Shown: positions 1 through 8,167 of the stretch, piece by piece
How the letters are laid out: every line of letters starts with the position of its first letter
Numbering within the stretch: position 1 is the first letter of the stretch
Assembly: GCF_001399975.1 (NCBI RefSeq)
Contig: NZ_LKBD01000020.1
Location: forward strand, 1 to 64,000
Reading direction: 5' to 3'
Length of the DNA stretch: 64,000 bases
Source of the DNA: Pseudoalteromonas sp. P1-9
Lineage (GTDB): Bacteria > Pseudomonadota > Gammaproteobacteria > Enterobacterales > Alteromonadaceae
Position numbers and translations under genes: made by a program
Notes under the pieces: model-generated
The model's input: only the letters and a program-made list of their open reading frames with translations
The model's database searches: none
Told to the model about the DNA's origin: nothing

Positions 1-128
1 GCACCTTGGATACCATAGTGGTCTTGCGCTTGTTTGTATGTACACTCGCCTTTTTCTACTTTTTCCACAATTGATAATTTAAAGGCAAGCGAATAATCTT
101 TTTGAGTTCTCTTAGATATAGGTTTCAT
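1..128 (-). CDS. IS3-family transposase OrfA, N-terminal part (runs off the window)
   Basis: The first 42 codons of a small transposase subunit read leftward from an ATG at 128-126 and continue past the window edge. The visible peptide begins MKPISKRTQKDYSLAFKLS and contains a helix-turn-helix start typical of IS3-family OrfA (HTH_28/HTH_Tnp_1 type), which binds the element's terminal repeats. OrfB would lie further left. The sequence between this start and about 181 looks like the element's terminal region. Family call is by recognition of the N-terminus only; subgroup cannot be given. Confidence 0.75.
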   Translation of the reverse strand, partial: MKPISKRTQKDYSLAFKLSIVEKVEKGECTYKQAQDHYGIQG

Positions 129-181
129 GACATTCTCTAAATTTAAGTTGGAAAAGTGTCAACCTTATTTAGGATGGGTCA
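129..181. mobile_element. Terminal region of the IS3-family element
   Basis: Between the OrfA start and 181 the reverse strand begins TGACCCATCCTAAATAAGG, a TG-starting end as expected for an IS3-family inverted repeat. The other end is outside the window, so the exact boundary is inferred. Confidence 0.5.
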
Positions 182-191
182 AATACTGAAT

Positions 192-219
192 AAAAAGCCG
201 AGCTATCTCGGCTTTTTTT
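192..219. terminator. Intrinsic terminator (bidirectional type)
   Basis: The stem AAAGCCGAG/CTCGGCTTT with a CTAT loop is followed by a run of T. It lies just outside the IS3-type end, so it probably served a gene now displaced or interrupted to the left. Confidence 0.7.
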
Positions 220-408
220 ATTTTTAAATAACGCTAAATTTAGCTAATACTAAACCCTTATTACCGCGCAAACAGATTTATTATTAAGCTAAGTGCACTC
301 ACATCTAACTGTTCTAAATACATATTTTAATGTGCGAGAAGCATCGCATAAATATTCAAATTGGTATAAGTTGTACTCTCATTTAACGCAAAGCGTATAC
401 AGAAACTT

Positions 409-1353
409 ATGAATATTCGCAATATTGACCTAAATCTGCTGGTATATTTAAACGTCTTATTAGAAGAACGAAGTGTTTCACGCGCTGCAAACAAGCTTGC
501 GTTAACACAGCCAACGGTCAGCGCTGCATTAAAACGACTACGTGAATATTTTTCTGATCCTTTATTGGTTCGCACCGCAGGTGGCATGCAACCGACTGAA
601 AAAGCACTAGCACTTAAACCGCAGATCAACGAATTTATTCGTCTCAGTGAATCGATCACCCAATCCGACAGCCAATTTGACCCGGTTACTGCGCAACACA
701 CCTTTAAAATTTTAACCAACGATTATATTGAAAGCTGTTTACTGTTTCCGTTTATAGCGAAAACCGCTGAGTGTTATCCTAATATTAGCTACAACATTAC
801 GTCCCCTGGCGACAGCTCACTTGCTGAATTACAAGAAGGTAGTGTAGATATCGCAATTAACCGCTTTAAACAAGTGCCAACATCATTTCACCAAAAACGA
901 TTATGGCGCGATAATTTTAGGGTGATCTGTCATCAGGATAATCCGTTTGCACAAATGCCAAGTCTTGATAGCTATTTAACACAGCCTCATATTTGGGTGA
1001 GTCGCAGTGGTATTATCAGTGAAAACCGCATTTCAAAAGATAGTCATCCCAGTAAGCTTGGCGAGCTTGACGAAGCCCTTTGGCAGATGGAAAAAAAGCG
1101 TAATATTCAAGTCTTTACCCGTCATTTTCAAGCACAAGCGTTAATCACCGGAAGTACAAGTTTACTGCTTACTATTCCTAACCGCTTGGCATTGGCGAGT
1201 TTTCAAAACGAACCATTGGTTACCCTGCCATTGCCATTTCAAATGGTGCCGCAAGAGATCAGCATGGTTTGGAGCCCCATAAAGCACTACGACCCAGCGC
1301 ACACTTGGCTGCGCCAGCAACTGACAGAGTTTGCATTGAGTTTACCGAGTTAA
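409..1353 (+). CDS. LysR-family transcriptional regulator
   Basis: A 314-aa LysR-type regulator with an N-terminal winged HTH (about residues 4-62, including LALTQPTVSAALKRLRE) and a C-terminal effector-binding domain. It resembles the NodD/LeuO/YbeF-like branch, which starts with the DLNLLVYL motif. No divergent partner is present: the IS3 element lies to the left and an unknown gene follows on the same strand. The window carries a clear paralogue at 50277-51218 sharing the SFHQKR and HIWVS stretches of the effector domain. Targets and ligand are unknown. No strong ribosome binding site precedes the ATG. Confidence 0.9.
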   Translation: MNIRNIDLNLLVYLNVLLEERSVSRAANKLALTQPTVSAALKRLREYFSDPLLVRTAGGMQPTEKALALKPQINEFIRLSESITQSDSQFDPVTAQHTFKILTNDYIESCLLFPFIAKTAECYPNISYNITSPGDSSLAELQEGSVDIAINRFKQVPTSFHQKRLWRDNFRVICHQDNPFAQMPSLDSYLTQPHIWVSRSGIISENRISKDSHPSKLGELDEALWQMEKKRNIQVFTRHFQAQALITGSTSLLLTIPNRLALASFQNEPLVTLPLPFQMVPQEISMVWSPIKHYDPAHTWLRQQLTEFALSLPS

Positions 1354-1489
1354 ACTTAGGTTTAGTACAGCAATATAGACAGCATCTATATCAACAATTG
1401 AATTATTCAATTTTTAAATTTTGATTAGGTTAGTTACTCTTTTTGTTAAGGCAAATGCCAATTTATCAACAAAAACGAGGAACATTACA

Positions 1490-1942
1490 ATGAGCTCAGG
1501 TCAATTTCATAAACATCAATTCTTATACATTGAAGAAAACTTATTTAACCAGTTAACAGCAACTTACCATTTAGATAACGCAGAATGTCAGGCGCAGTTT
1601 ATCGAGAATTACATCAAACTATTGAAAGAATTTGGTGGCAAAATCAGAAAAGCGATTACTAAGCCGCGTGAACACACGATTAGCAATGAATCACTCTGTG
1701 AACTTGCAAGCGTTACAACACCAAGCATTACGGCTCGCCTGTTGGCCGGTGAAACCTTAGAAATTAAAGATAAATACAGCTGCCCCACGCCAACGTTAGT
1801 ATTTGCAGCTTTTATTGCTGCCGCAGGTAATGCGCAAGTCGTTGATGTTAAGAATATTGATGCAGCGCTGCTATCAGTATATCAACAATGCGTTGATTAC
1901 TTGCGACCGCTTTATCAATCACAACTAAAACTATCAGCCTAA
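1490..1942 (+). CDS. Hypothetical protein, 150 aa
   Basis: A soluble-looking 150-aa protein that I do not recognise. The ATG at 1490 is preferred over an upstream in-frame ATG at 1421 because a GAGGA ribosome binding site lies just ahead of it. It has no signal peptide or membrane segment; a mostly helical composition is suggested by the sequence. The stop codon overlaps by 9 bases the 3' end of the convergent IDH-like gene, so the two transcripts are antisense at their ends. It follows the LysR gene on the same strand with a 136-bp gap and could be co-transcribed. Confidence 0.7.
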   Translation: MSSGQFHKHQFLYIEENLFNQLTATYHLDNAECQAQFIENYIKLLKEFGGKIRKAITKPREHTISNESLCELASVTTPSITARLLAGETLEIKDKYSCPTPTLVFAAFIAAAGNAQVVDVKNIDAALLSVYQQCVDYLRPLYQSQLKLSA

Positions 1943-3043
1943 TGTTAAGGCTAATGTTTCTTGAAATTGCTTAAAGGATATATTGTTATCCTTTAAGCTT
2001 TTTTCCGCCTCAAATAAACCCTTAGTTAGACAGTTAGCCGCATCAAAACAATCCAAATGATAAAACAGCGAAACAACCGCATTTATCAGTGCAACTGGGG
2101 TTATCTCATCACTACCCACTAAACTGTGCAACGGTCCGTGTTTTGGTTCAAAAATACAGATGTCATTGCCAAAATTAGTTTGGCTTACCTTGTTTATTTG
2201 CCCTAAACTACCCGTAAAATATTCATTTAAAATGGTCGCTAAATAGTTCGCTGAAATATAAATGGTATCGCCCTGCTCTGTGCGGTTTTGAGTGAAAAAC
2301 TGCAGCAAAGAGCACACATCAATTGCAATATCATCAACATATTTTGGCAATGAATTTTCGTCTGAGTTTTGACTGTAACGCTTGATTGAACTGAGCGCCC
2401 AACGCACAACACTGCCCTCAGAAATCGGTAAACTATTGGCATGGTGCACTATGGTGATGCGTTTAATATTACGCGATTTTGCGAGCTCAATTGCAGAAAA
2501 TATCAACATATCGACACCACTTTCTGAAATGTATTTAAGTGCCATTACACTTTTTTCTGCCAGCGGCACCTTATTGACACCGAGCTCTTCTTTTAAAAAT
2601 GTCGCAAGTAAATTGCCATCAAATGAATCCGTTTGCCACTCAAGCTTTATCGGCAGATCTTCACTGTTATCGCGCAGTACATAAAGAGAATTACCATTAT
2701 GTGATACATATCGTGTATACGACGCACGCAGCCCAAGTTCGTGGCGTAGCGCGACATTAAGGGATTTAAAACCATAGCCTATCGGTGCGGTAATAGGCCC
2801 TATTAATGCGCATTTGTATTGTTCGATAACATTCAGTGTTTCTTCAGGAAACCAATCACCTTGATACTGCGCTGCGGCTTTCTCACCGCAAAGTACCGCC
2901 TTCCAAATAATTCTACGCTGCTCGCCATAGCATTTTTTAAGCACGTGCTCCGCTACAGTACGGGCATAGCTCATTAACTCGGGGCCTACACCGTCACCTT
3001 CAACGTAAGGTACACAAAATTCTTGATTAGGCTGGATTGTCAT
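1934..3043 (-). CDS. Isocitrate dehydrogenase-family protein, probably non-catalytic
   Basis: A 369-aa protein that aligns along its length with NADP-isocitrate dehydrogenase (Icd, about 416 aa in E. coli). Conserved parts include the YVEGDGVGPEL N-terminus, the SLNVALRHEL segment around Ser94 (equivalent to the AceK-phosphorylated Ser113), and LRDNSED with Arg124. Key catalytic positions differ by my hand alignment: Tyr160 is Pro131, Lys230 is His201, and metal ligands Asp307 and Asp311 are Asn266 and Thr270. The cofactor loop HGTA is HGPL. It is therefore probably not a working oxidative decarboxylase. It lies 54 bp downstream of an unknown duplicated-domain gene on the same strand, likely one operon. 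A true icd is expected elsewhere. Confidence 0.75.
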   Translation of the reverse strand: MTIQPNQEFCVPYVEGDGVGPELMSYARTVAEHVLKKCYGEQRRIIWKAVLCGEKAAAQYQGDWFPEETLNVIEQYKCALIGPITAPIGYGFKSLNVALRHELGLRASYTRYVSHNGNSLYVLRDNSEDLPIKLEWQTDSFDGNLLATFLKEELGVNKVPLAEKSVMALKYISESGVDMLIFSAIELAKSRNIKRITIVHHANSLPISEGSVVRWALSSIKRYSQNSDENSLPKYVDDIAIDVCSLLQFFTQNRTEQGDTIYISANYLATILNEYFTGSLGQINKVSQTNFGNDICIFEPKHGPLHSLVGSDEITPVALINAVVSLFYHLDCFDAANCLTKGLFEAEKSLKDNNISFKQFQETLALTLG

Positions 3044-3097
3044 AGTGCGGTTGATAAGTTTGTTTTCCTACACTATGACAAATATGTGAGCTTAGAT

Positions 3098-4207
3098 TCA
3101 AGCTTTATAACTAAAGTGTTGATAAAACCTTAGTAGCATGGCTTTGTCGTGTTCGGCTAGGTGCAACTTTTGACCAAGTTTATCAATCAATTTAATCACC
3201 TTGTTAATGTAGGCAGCATAACCTGCTTTCACTACACAGTATTCAGGCATATAAAATACTAAATAAGCGTTACTATTGATGTAATCGTCGTCAATTAGTT
3301 GGATCACTTCATGTTCTGTATTGCCAAAATTTAAACTCACTAGCTCACCGTTTTGATTAGCACTGCCAGAGACTAAGTTTGACTTAACAACCGGGTAGCG
3401 ATTCGATGCAACATAGGCTAAATGGCTTATGCCAGCTTCTTGTGCAAGTTGAATAAGCAAGTGAGATACTTCCCCATGCATCTGGCTGACATCGTATTCA
3501 TGATTCAGCACTTTTTCACTAAGCAGTTCACTAAAGTTGGCTTTTACCACGATAAAGGCTTTACTGTTGCGCTCTTGCGGCAAGGTTAAACCAGAGCTTT
3601 CATAACGTTTTTCAATAACACGAAAACCATGAGCTTTCGATTGGGTAGCCGACGAGTGCTTTTCAAGCCCGAAACTAATGTGTTGGTGGTCTTGCAGTTT
3701 AATTGCATCAACAAAGCTAAATGCCGCTTTTATTTCATTTACCAACATCACAACTTTTTGATGAAATAACGCTGCATTTTCACGTAAATTTTCGCCGGTA
3801 GCGAAACACACTAAGCGAAAAGAGTGGATTGCGTTTGCATCGTCTGCACATACACCCACCACGCCTTTACTTTTTTCTGGGTTGTAGTAAACGATGTGCT
3901 GCTCATTAGTGGTGTTAATTTCATTATCAACACCATAGCGTACTCGAATAAATTTGTTTGACGCAATCAAAGCAACAAAATCTATCTCATGGTTTGCGAC
4001 AATACGTCTTACCTTGTTAAGCAATAACGAAAGTAATTCTTTTGGCGATGGGTTAAGTGTTTTGTCAGATAATTGTGCAACAAGCGCGTCATTTACCGCG
4101 AGCTCCGCGATCACATACTGATTGTCCCTTGAATCAGCCGGTACATAAACGCGATTATCTTGCTGCTTATTGCGACTAATTAAACTTCTATTCCTGATGA
4201 TTCCCAT
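3098..4207 (-). CDS. Unknown protein with two internal repeats, 369 aa
   Basis: I do not recognise this family. The protein has no signal peptide or membrane span. It appears to be an internal duplication: residues about 30-165 and 217-347 share pattern and length, with the clearest match being LIASNKFIRVR (about 80-90) against YVASNRYPVVK (about 265-275). Both halves have a similar run of short beta-like strands followed by a helical tail. The downstream gene on the same strand is the degenerate isocitrate dehydrogenase homologue, so the two may work together. The short basic N-terminus is unlike either repeat. Function unknown. Confidence 0.75.
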   Translation of the reverse strand: MGIIRNRSLISRNKQQDNRVYVPADSRDNQYVIAELAVNDALVAQLSDKTLNPSPKELLSLLLNKVRRIVANHEIDFVALIASNKFIRVRYGVDNEINTTNEQHIVYYNPEKSKGVVGVCADDANAIHSFRLVCFATGENLRENAALFHQKVVMLVNEIKAAFSFVDAIKLQDHQHISFGLEKHSSATQSKAHGFRVIEKRYESSGLTLPQERNSKAFIVVKANFSELLSEKVLNHEYDVSQMHGEVSHLLIQLAQEAGISHLAYVASNRYPVVKSNLVSGSANQNGELVSLNFGNTEHEVIQLIDDDYINSNAYLVFYMPEYCVVKAGYAAYINKVIKLIDKLGQKLHLAEHDKAMLLRFYQHFSYKA

Positions 4208-4398
4208 GTGCTTTCAACTCAATTGTGGATTTGCCGAGAGCTTAGGCGGGTTTAATGACAATTAGTTTGCAGTTTAGTGACAGGTAAATTAAATAGGCGA
4301 GCAATGCATTCTAAAACTAGTTTACAGCGCATTTCATTCGATAATTGATACTTAATATTACAATTGAATGGCATAGCGATGATCGTTTTGAGAATAAA

Positions 4399-4427
4399 AA
4401 AGCCGCAGGTTATTAACCTACGGCTTT
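4399..4427 (-). terminator. Intrinsic terminator of the TonB receptor gene
   Basis: A 10-bp stem (4401-4410 with 4416-4425, one G-U pair) and a five-base loop, followed on the reverse strand by a U run encoded by 4396-4400. It lies 20 bp past the receptor's stop codon. Confidence 0.8.
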
Positions 4428-4446
4428 ATCGCTAATTATTCTTATA

Positions 4447-7041
4447 TTAGAACTTAACGTTTACACCAGCGAAGAAACGACGACCTAGTACATCATACGT
4501 GTACGGGTCAGTGTTTGAATCGTTGTTACCTGTGTAGTAAGGCGCTTGCTTATCAAATAAGTTGTTTACGCCAGCTTGTAATGACACAGTGTCATTAAGC
4601 ATGTAAGAGCCGCTGATGTCGTGGTAAACCACAGTACCAACACTTGGTACTAAACATTTTGCGTCTGCTTTTTGACATGAGTAGTCGTCAACACCATCGA
4701 TCATACGCGCTTCGTACTGTGCATCCCAGTTGTCGCCAGACACTTTAAGATTTAAGTTAGTTTTAAGCTCTGCGTAGCTACCTAAACCTGAAGTGATTAG
4801 GCCTGCGTAATCTACGCTGCCTGCACCTGCCGATTCAACTGTGTATTCGTCTAGAATGGTTACATCTAGACCTGTACGCCAAGCTAAACCAAGTGCGTCG
4901 AATGTATACTTGAAGTTTACATCGTAACCTTTAGTGTGCTCAGTACCAATGTTTTTAAGTTGGTTGTTAAACGTTACACGACGTGTTTTGTCGTTGTATT
5001 TAACAGATGCGAACTGACATAGTGCTAGGTCGTTATTAACGTTTTGACCTGTCGCATCAAGACATGTTTCAACAATGTATTGCTCATTTTCACGTGCGAT
5101 TGCGTTTTCAATTTCGATGTCGAAGTAATCAACCGTCATTGAAAAACCGTCTAACCAAGATGGTGCGTATACAAAACCAGCTGTTAGTGTGTCAGCTTGT
5201 TCTGGTGTTAGGTTTTCGTTACCGCCAACTGTTACTTCAGCTTGCTTTTGAGCATATGGTAAATCGATTTGCTCAAATGACGGACCTTGACCTGCATATA
5301 GTTCGTTAACTGTTGGTGCACGGAAAGCTGTTGAGCGTACCGCACGAGCCATAAACTCATCATTTACACGCCATGTTAAACCTAGCTTCCATGTTTCGTC
5401 AGAACCAAATGTGCTGTAATCGAATGCACGTACCGCGGCACTTAAATCAACCATTTCAGCAAATGGTGCGTCAGCTAGAAGTGGTACTGCTAATTCAACG
5501 TAAGCTTCGTTTACGTCAAAACGGCCGCCTGTAGGATCAACTCGCGGGTCATTAGCTAAACCTTGTGATGTAAGTGAATCTGGCACATACCACGCTTTTT
5601 CTTCACGGTGCTCGATGCCTGCAGCGAAACCTACGTAACCTGCTGGTAGTTCCATTACTTCGCCGTTTAAACCAGCCGAAAGAACTAATAACTGGCTACC
5701 ACCTGAGTTGTTTTCAGTGTAGTTGTAAGGCTTTAAGTTCTCTTTTGACCAGTCGCCTTGATCTAATGGGTTGAATTCTTGCTTGCTGATAGCGTCTTGA
5801 ATTGAGCCCATGTTTAGTAAGTTTGTAGCGCGGTCAACTGAGTCGTTACGACCGAATACAACTGATGTATCCCAGCCCCAACCGTTATCGAATTCACCGT
5901 TTAAGCCAATTACTGCGCGAACTGTATCAACAACTTGCTCGTAACCACGAGGACCAACGTCAGTCATACGACGACCGTAAGAGATCTCCTCACCATCAAC
6001 TACACCGTGAGATAATAGTGAATCACCCATTGCGTCAGCATCGTATTTAAAATCAAACCATACTGGCTGTGGTGCCATTTGCTGATCTGACCAACGCTTT
6101 GAGTAAGTGAACTCAGTTACTAAACGTGTATCGTCAGTTAGGTCAAAGTTACCAACACCCGTTAGGTTTAAACGACGCATTGGCGTATATAAATAGCTCG
6201 CCTGTGAGAAGTTATATGCATCGTTTTCAGTTACATAATCATGCCAGCTGCCGTCTGCGTTACCTTGAAGGTCAGCAGTGTCGCCCCATACGCGACCGAA
6301 CGGTGAGTAAGGAGAACCACCACAGTAGAAGCTACCATTTTCGAAATCTTCTTCGATTGGGCAATCAGAGAAATCACGGTCTGCTTGAGACGCATCACCA
6401 CGGTCTGTGTATTGTAAGCCAATTACCACGTTACCGCGGTCAAAGCTTGAACCCATTGTGATATCAAATGATGTTTCGTCTGCATCGCCCTCGCCGCTAA
6501 TCGCGCCGTTAAGGTTCATATCAAGACCTTCGAAATCATCTTTTAAGATAATGTTTACAACACCCGCTACTGCGTCAGTGCCGTATACTGCCGAAGCACC
6601 ATCTTTTAGTACTTCAACCTGTTTGATCATCGACACTGGGATTGTGTTTAAATCGACGGTTGATGCAGCACCTGTACCTGAGTTGATCATACGACGACCA
6701 TTAACAAGTACTAGTGTACGTTGTGCACCTAAACCACGTAAATCAACACGCGCATTACCACCAGAACCATTGTTTACTGCTGGGTTAGTCATTGCACCGC
6801 TTGCAGCAGTCATTTTTTGTAAAACGGCATCAATTGACGCTGCGCCAGAGGCACGAATATCTTCAGCACCAATTACTGTTACCGGGCTTGCTGTTTCCAT
6901 ATCAGTACGTTTGATACGTGAACCTGTTACTTCGATACGTTCTACAGCACTTGCTGACGTTTCTTCAGCTGCTACAGCATTATGAGCAGAGAATAGTGGA
7001 ACTGCTGCGGCAATCGCTAAGCCCAATTTAGTTTTATTCAT
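4447..7041 (-). CDS. TonB-dependent outer-membrane receptor
   Basis: An 864-aa receptor that would import a ligand across the outer membrane using TonB energy. A Sec signal peptide covers about residues 1-24 (ending AVAA), followed by the typical VERIEVTGSRIKR segment, the plug domain (about 50-165, with LVNGRRM and DGASAVYGTDAVAGVVN), and a beta-barrel ending in a C-terminal Phe (GVNVKF). An AAAGG ribosome binding site precedes the ATG. The length and plug sequence fit the broad marine group of receptors for peptides or sugars rather than a named siderophore receptor. No neighbouring transporter or enzyme reveals its substrate. It appears monocistronic. Confidence 0.93.
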   Translation of the reverse strand: MNKTKLGLAIAAAVPLFSAHNAVAAEETSASAVERIEVTGSRIKRTDMETASPVTVIGAEDIRASGAASIDAVLQKMTAASGAMTNPAVNNGSGGNARVDLRGLGAQRTLVLVNGRRMINSGTGAASTVDLNTIPVSMIKQVEVLKDGASAVYGTDAVAGVVNIILKDDFEGLDMNLNGAISGEGDADETSFDITMGSSFDRGNVVIGLQYTDRGDASQADRDFSDCPIEEDFENGSFYCGGSPYSPFGRVWGDTADLQGNADGSWHDYVTENDAYNFSQASYLYTPMRRLNLTGVGNFDLTDDTRLVTEFTYSKRWSDQQMAPQPVWFDFKYDADAMGDSLLSHGVVDGEEISYGRRMTDVGPRGYEQVVDTVRAVIGLNGEFDNGWGWDTSVVFGRNDSVDRATNLLNMGSIQDAISKQEFNPLDQGDWSKENLKPYNYTENNSGGSQLLVLSAGLNGEVMELPAGYVGFAAGIEHREEKAWYVPDSLTSQGLANDPRVDPTGGRFDVNEAYVELAVPLLADAPFAEMVDLSAAVRAFDYSTFGSDETWKLGLTWRVNDEFMARAVRSTAFRAPTVNELYAGQGPSFEQIDLPYAQKQAEVTVGGNENLTPEQADTLTAGFVYAPSWLDGFSMTVDYFDIEIENAIARENEQYIVETCLDATGQNVNNDLALCQFASVKYNDKTRRVTFNNQLKNIGTEHTKGYDVNFKYTFDALGLAWRTGLDVTILDEYTVESAGAGSVDYAGLITSGLGSYAELKTNLNLKVSGDNWDAQYEARMIDGVDDYSCQKADAKCLVPSVGTVVYHDISGSYMLNDTVSLQAGVNNLFDKQAPYYTGNNDSNTDPYTYDVLGRRFFAGVNVKF

Positions 7042-7070
7042 AATAAACCTTTATTAGTTGTCTAACCCTT

Positions 7071-7091
7071 TAGTTGAAAGCACTTCAACTA
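7071..7091. promoter_or_regulatory. Palindrome in the leader of the TonB receptor gene
   Basis: TAGTTGAA and TTCAACTA form a perfect 8-bp inverted repeat with a five-base spacer, 30 bp upstream of the receptor start. It could be an operator or a leader hairpin. The surrounding gene-free stretch 7042-7436 otherwise shows only the terminator at 7265-7291. Confidence 0.35.
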
Positions 7092-7264
7092 AGTGAATAA
7101 CTTGTTGCATTACCCACTTTCAGATACAGATTGTTGTTCCTAAATTGACGCTAGAAACATGGCTTCGGATATAAAACCAGGGAGAAATCTGAAAACGGAT
7201 GCAGCAAACTAGGCTTGTGAAAATGAATGAAAACTGAATGCGAGTTCAGCTTTTGTTCAGGCAT

Positions 7265-7291
7265 AAAAAACGGCGCTTAGGATGCGCCGTT
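7265..7291 (-). terminator. Intrinsic terminator, leftward
   Basis: AACGGCGC (7269-7276) pairs with GCGCCGTT (7284-7291), followed on the reverse strand by a U run from 7265-7270. It lies about 145 bp past the lipoprotein gene and probably ends its transcript before the receptor gene. Confidence 0.65.
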
Positions 7292-7436
7292 TGTTACGAT
7301 AAGATTAACAGAAATAACATCTTTACTGCTTATTTATCAGTATTTTACACACTAATAACGTGCTTTTATTGATACTCGTTTTCGTGCGTTACCAGATGTA
7401 ATCAATTGTAACCAAGCTACATCTGTAGACGCTCAG

Positions 7437-7832
7437 TTAAGCATTTGTTACGACAAAGTTGAGAGTTGCTGTTTTTTCAAGCTGGCTTGAAACATCACGG
7501 TAACGTAGCTGAATTTGCCACACCATTTCGCGCTTGCTACATACCCCAACCATGCCCATGGCGTGATAAGTTGAGCTATCTTTTTGCGAAAAGAATAATG
7601 GGATTTTTCCCATATACATATTTACCCCTTCAATATGCGCGTCGATGATTTCAATTTTATTACGCGGGGTAAAAACAATCTCAAACTCGGTTTCTGGTTT
7701 GACGGTTTGTTCATTAATTTTGAGCTCAGAAGAATTTATGTGTTGCTCTTTACTCGGTGCTTTTTGTGAACGACTAAACTCACCACAGCTTGTTAAAATT
7801 AGTGCTGTAAAAATGATGGTTAAAATGCGCAT
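7437..7832 (-). CDS. Small predicted lipoprotein, 131 aa
   Basis: A 131-aa protein with a short hydrophobic N-terminus ending in the lipobox LTSC (Cys16), so it should be lipid-anchored. After a polar linker, residues about 35-130 form a compact, beta-rich looking domain with one further Cys (VGVCSKR). I do not recognise the family. It is divergent from ccoN with 335 bp between the starts. That position next to an oxidase operon may be coincidental. Confidence 0.65.
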   Translation of the reverse strand: MRILTIIFTALILTSCGEFSRSQKAPSKEQHINSSELKINEQTVKPETEFEIVFTPRNKIEIIDAHIEGVNMYMGKIPLFFSQKDSSTYHAMGMVGVCSKREMVWQIQLRYRDVSSQLEKTATLNFVVTNA

Positions 7833-8167
7833 TAATTTCTCTTCAATAACGGGCGTTTGTAAGATGGCCGCGAATTTAGACTAAATTTGCACAAAAATAA
7901 ATCACCCTCACCGAGAATATTTGATTGAGGTCATAATTTTGGGCAAATGCGCTATCTTTTTAAAAGCAAAAATTTTATTATTTCTCATGCAAAAAAAGAG
8001 TTTTACTGGGTTTGTTTTCTTGCCAGCTTAATCTTTGACTTTAGTCGTACAAAAAAGTTCGAGTTAGTAAGGTAACGAATTTGGTAAATATTTTAGAGGC
8101 CCCATTTCTTTAATTAGAACTGGGAAATTCATTTCTTATTGCAATTTATTGCAGCGGAAACCGGAAA
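7833..8167. promoter_or_regulatory. Divergent intergenic region with a candidate Fnr site for ccoN
   Basis: At 7921-7934 the sequence TTGATTGAGGTCAT matches 8 of 10 defined positions of the Fnr consensus TTGAT-N4-ATCAA. A TATCTT candidate -10 lies at 7953-7958, which places the site roughly 38 bp before a likely start point, near the class II activation position. The leader to the ccoN start would be about 200 nt. The rest is AT-rich with no gene seen. Site assignment is by eye. Confidence 0.4.

Noticed and set aside
6407..6985. 192-codon frame on the + strand inside the TonB receptor gene
   Set aside because: It is antisense to a well-supported signal peptide and plug domain and has no recognisable protein features.
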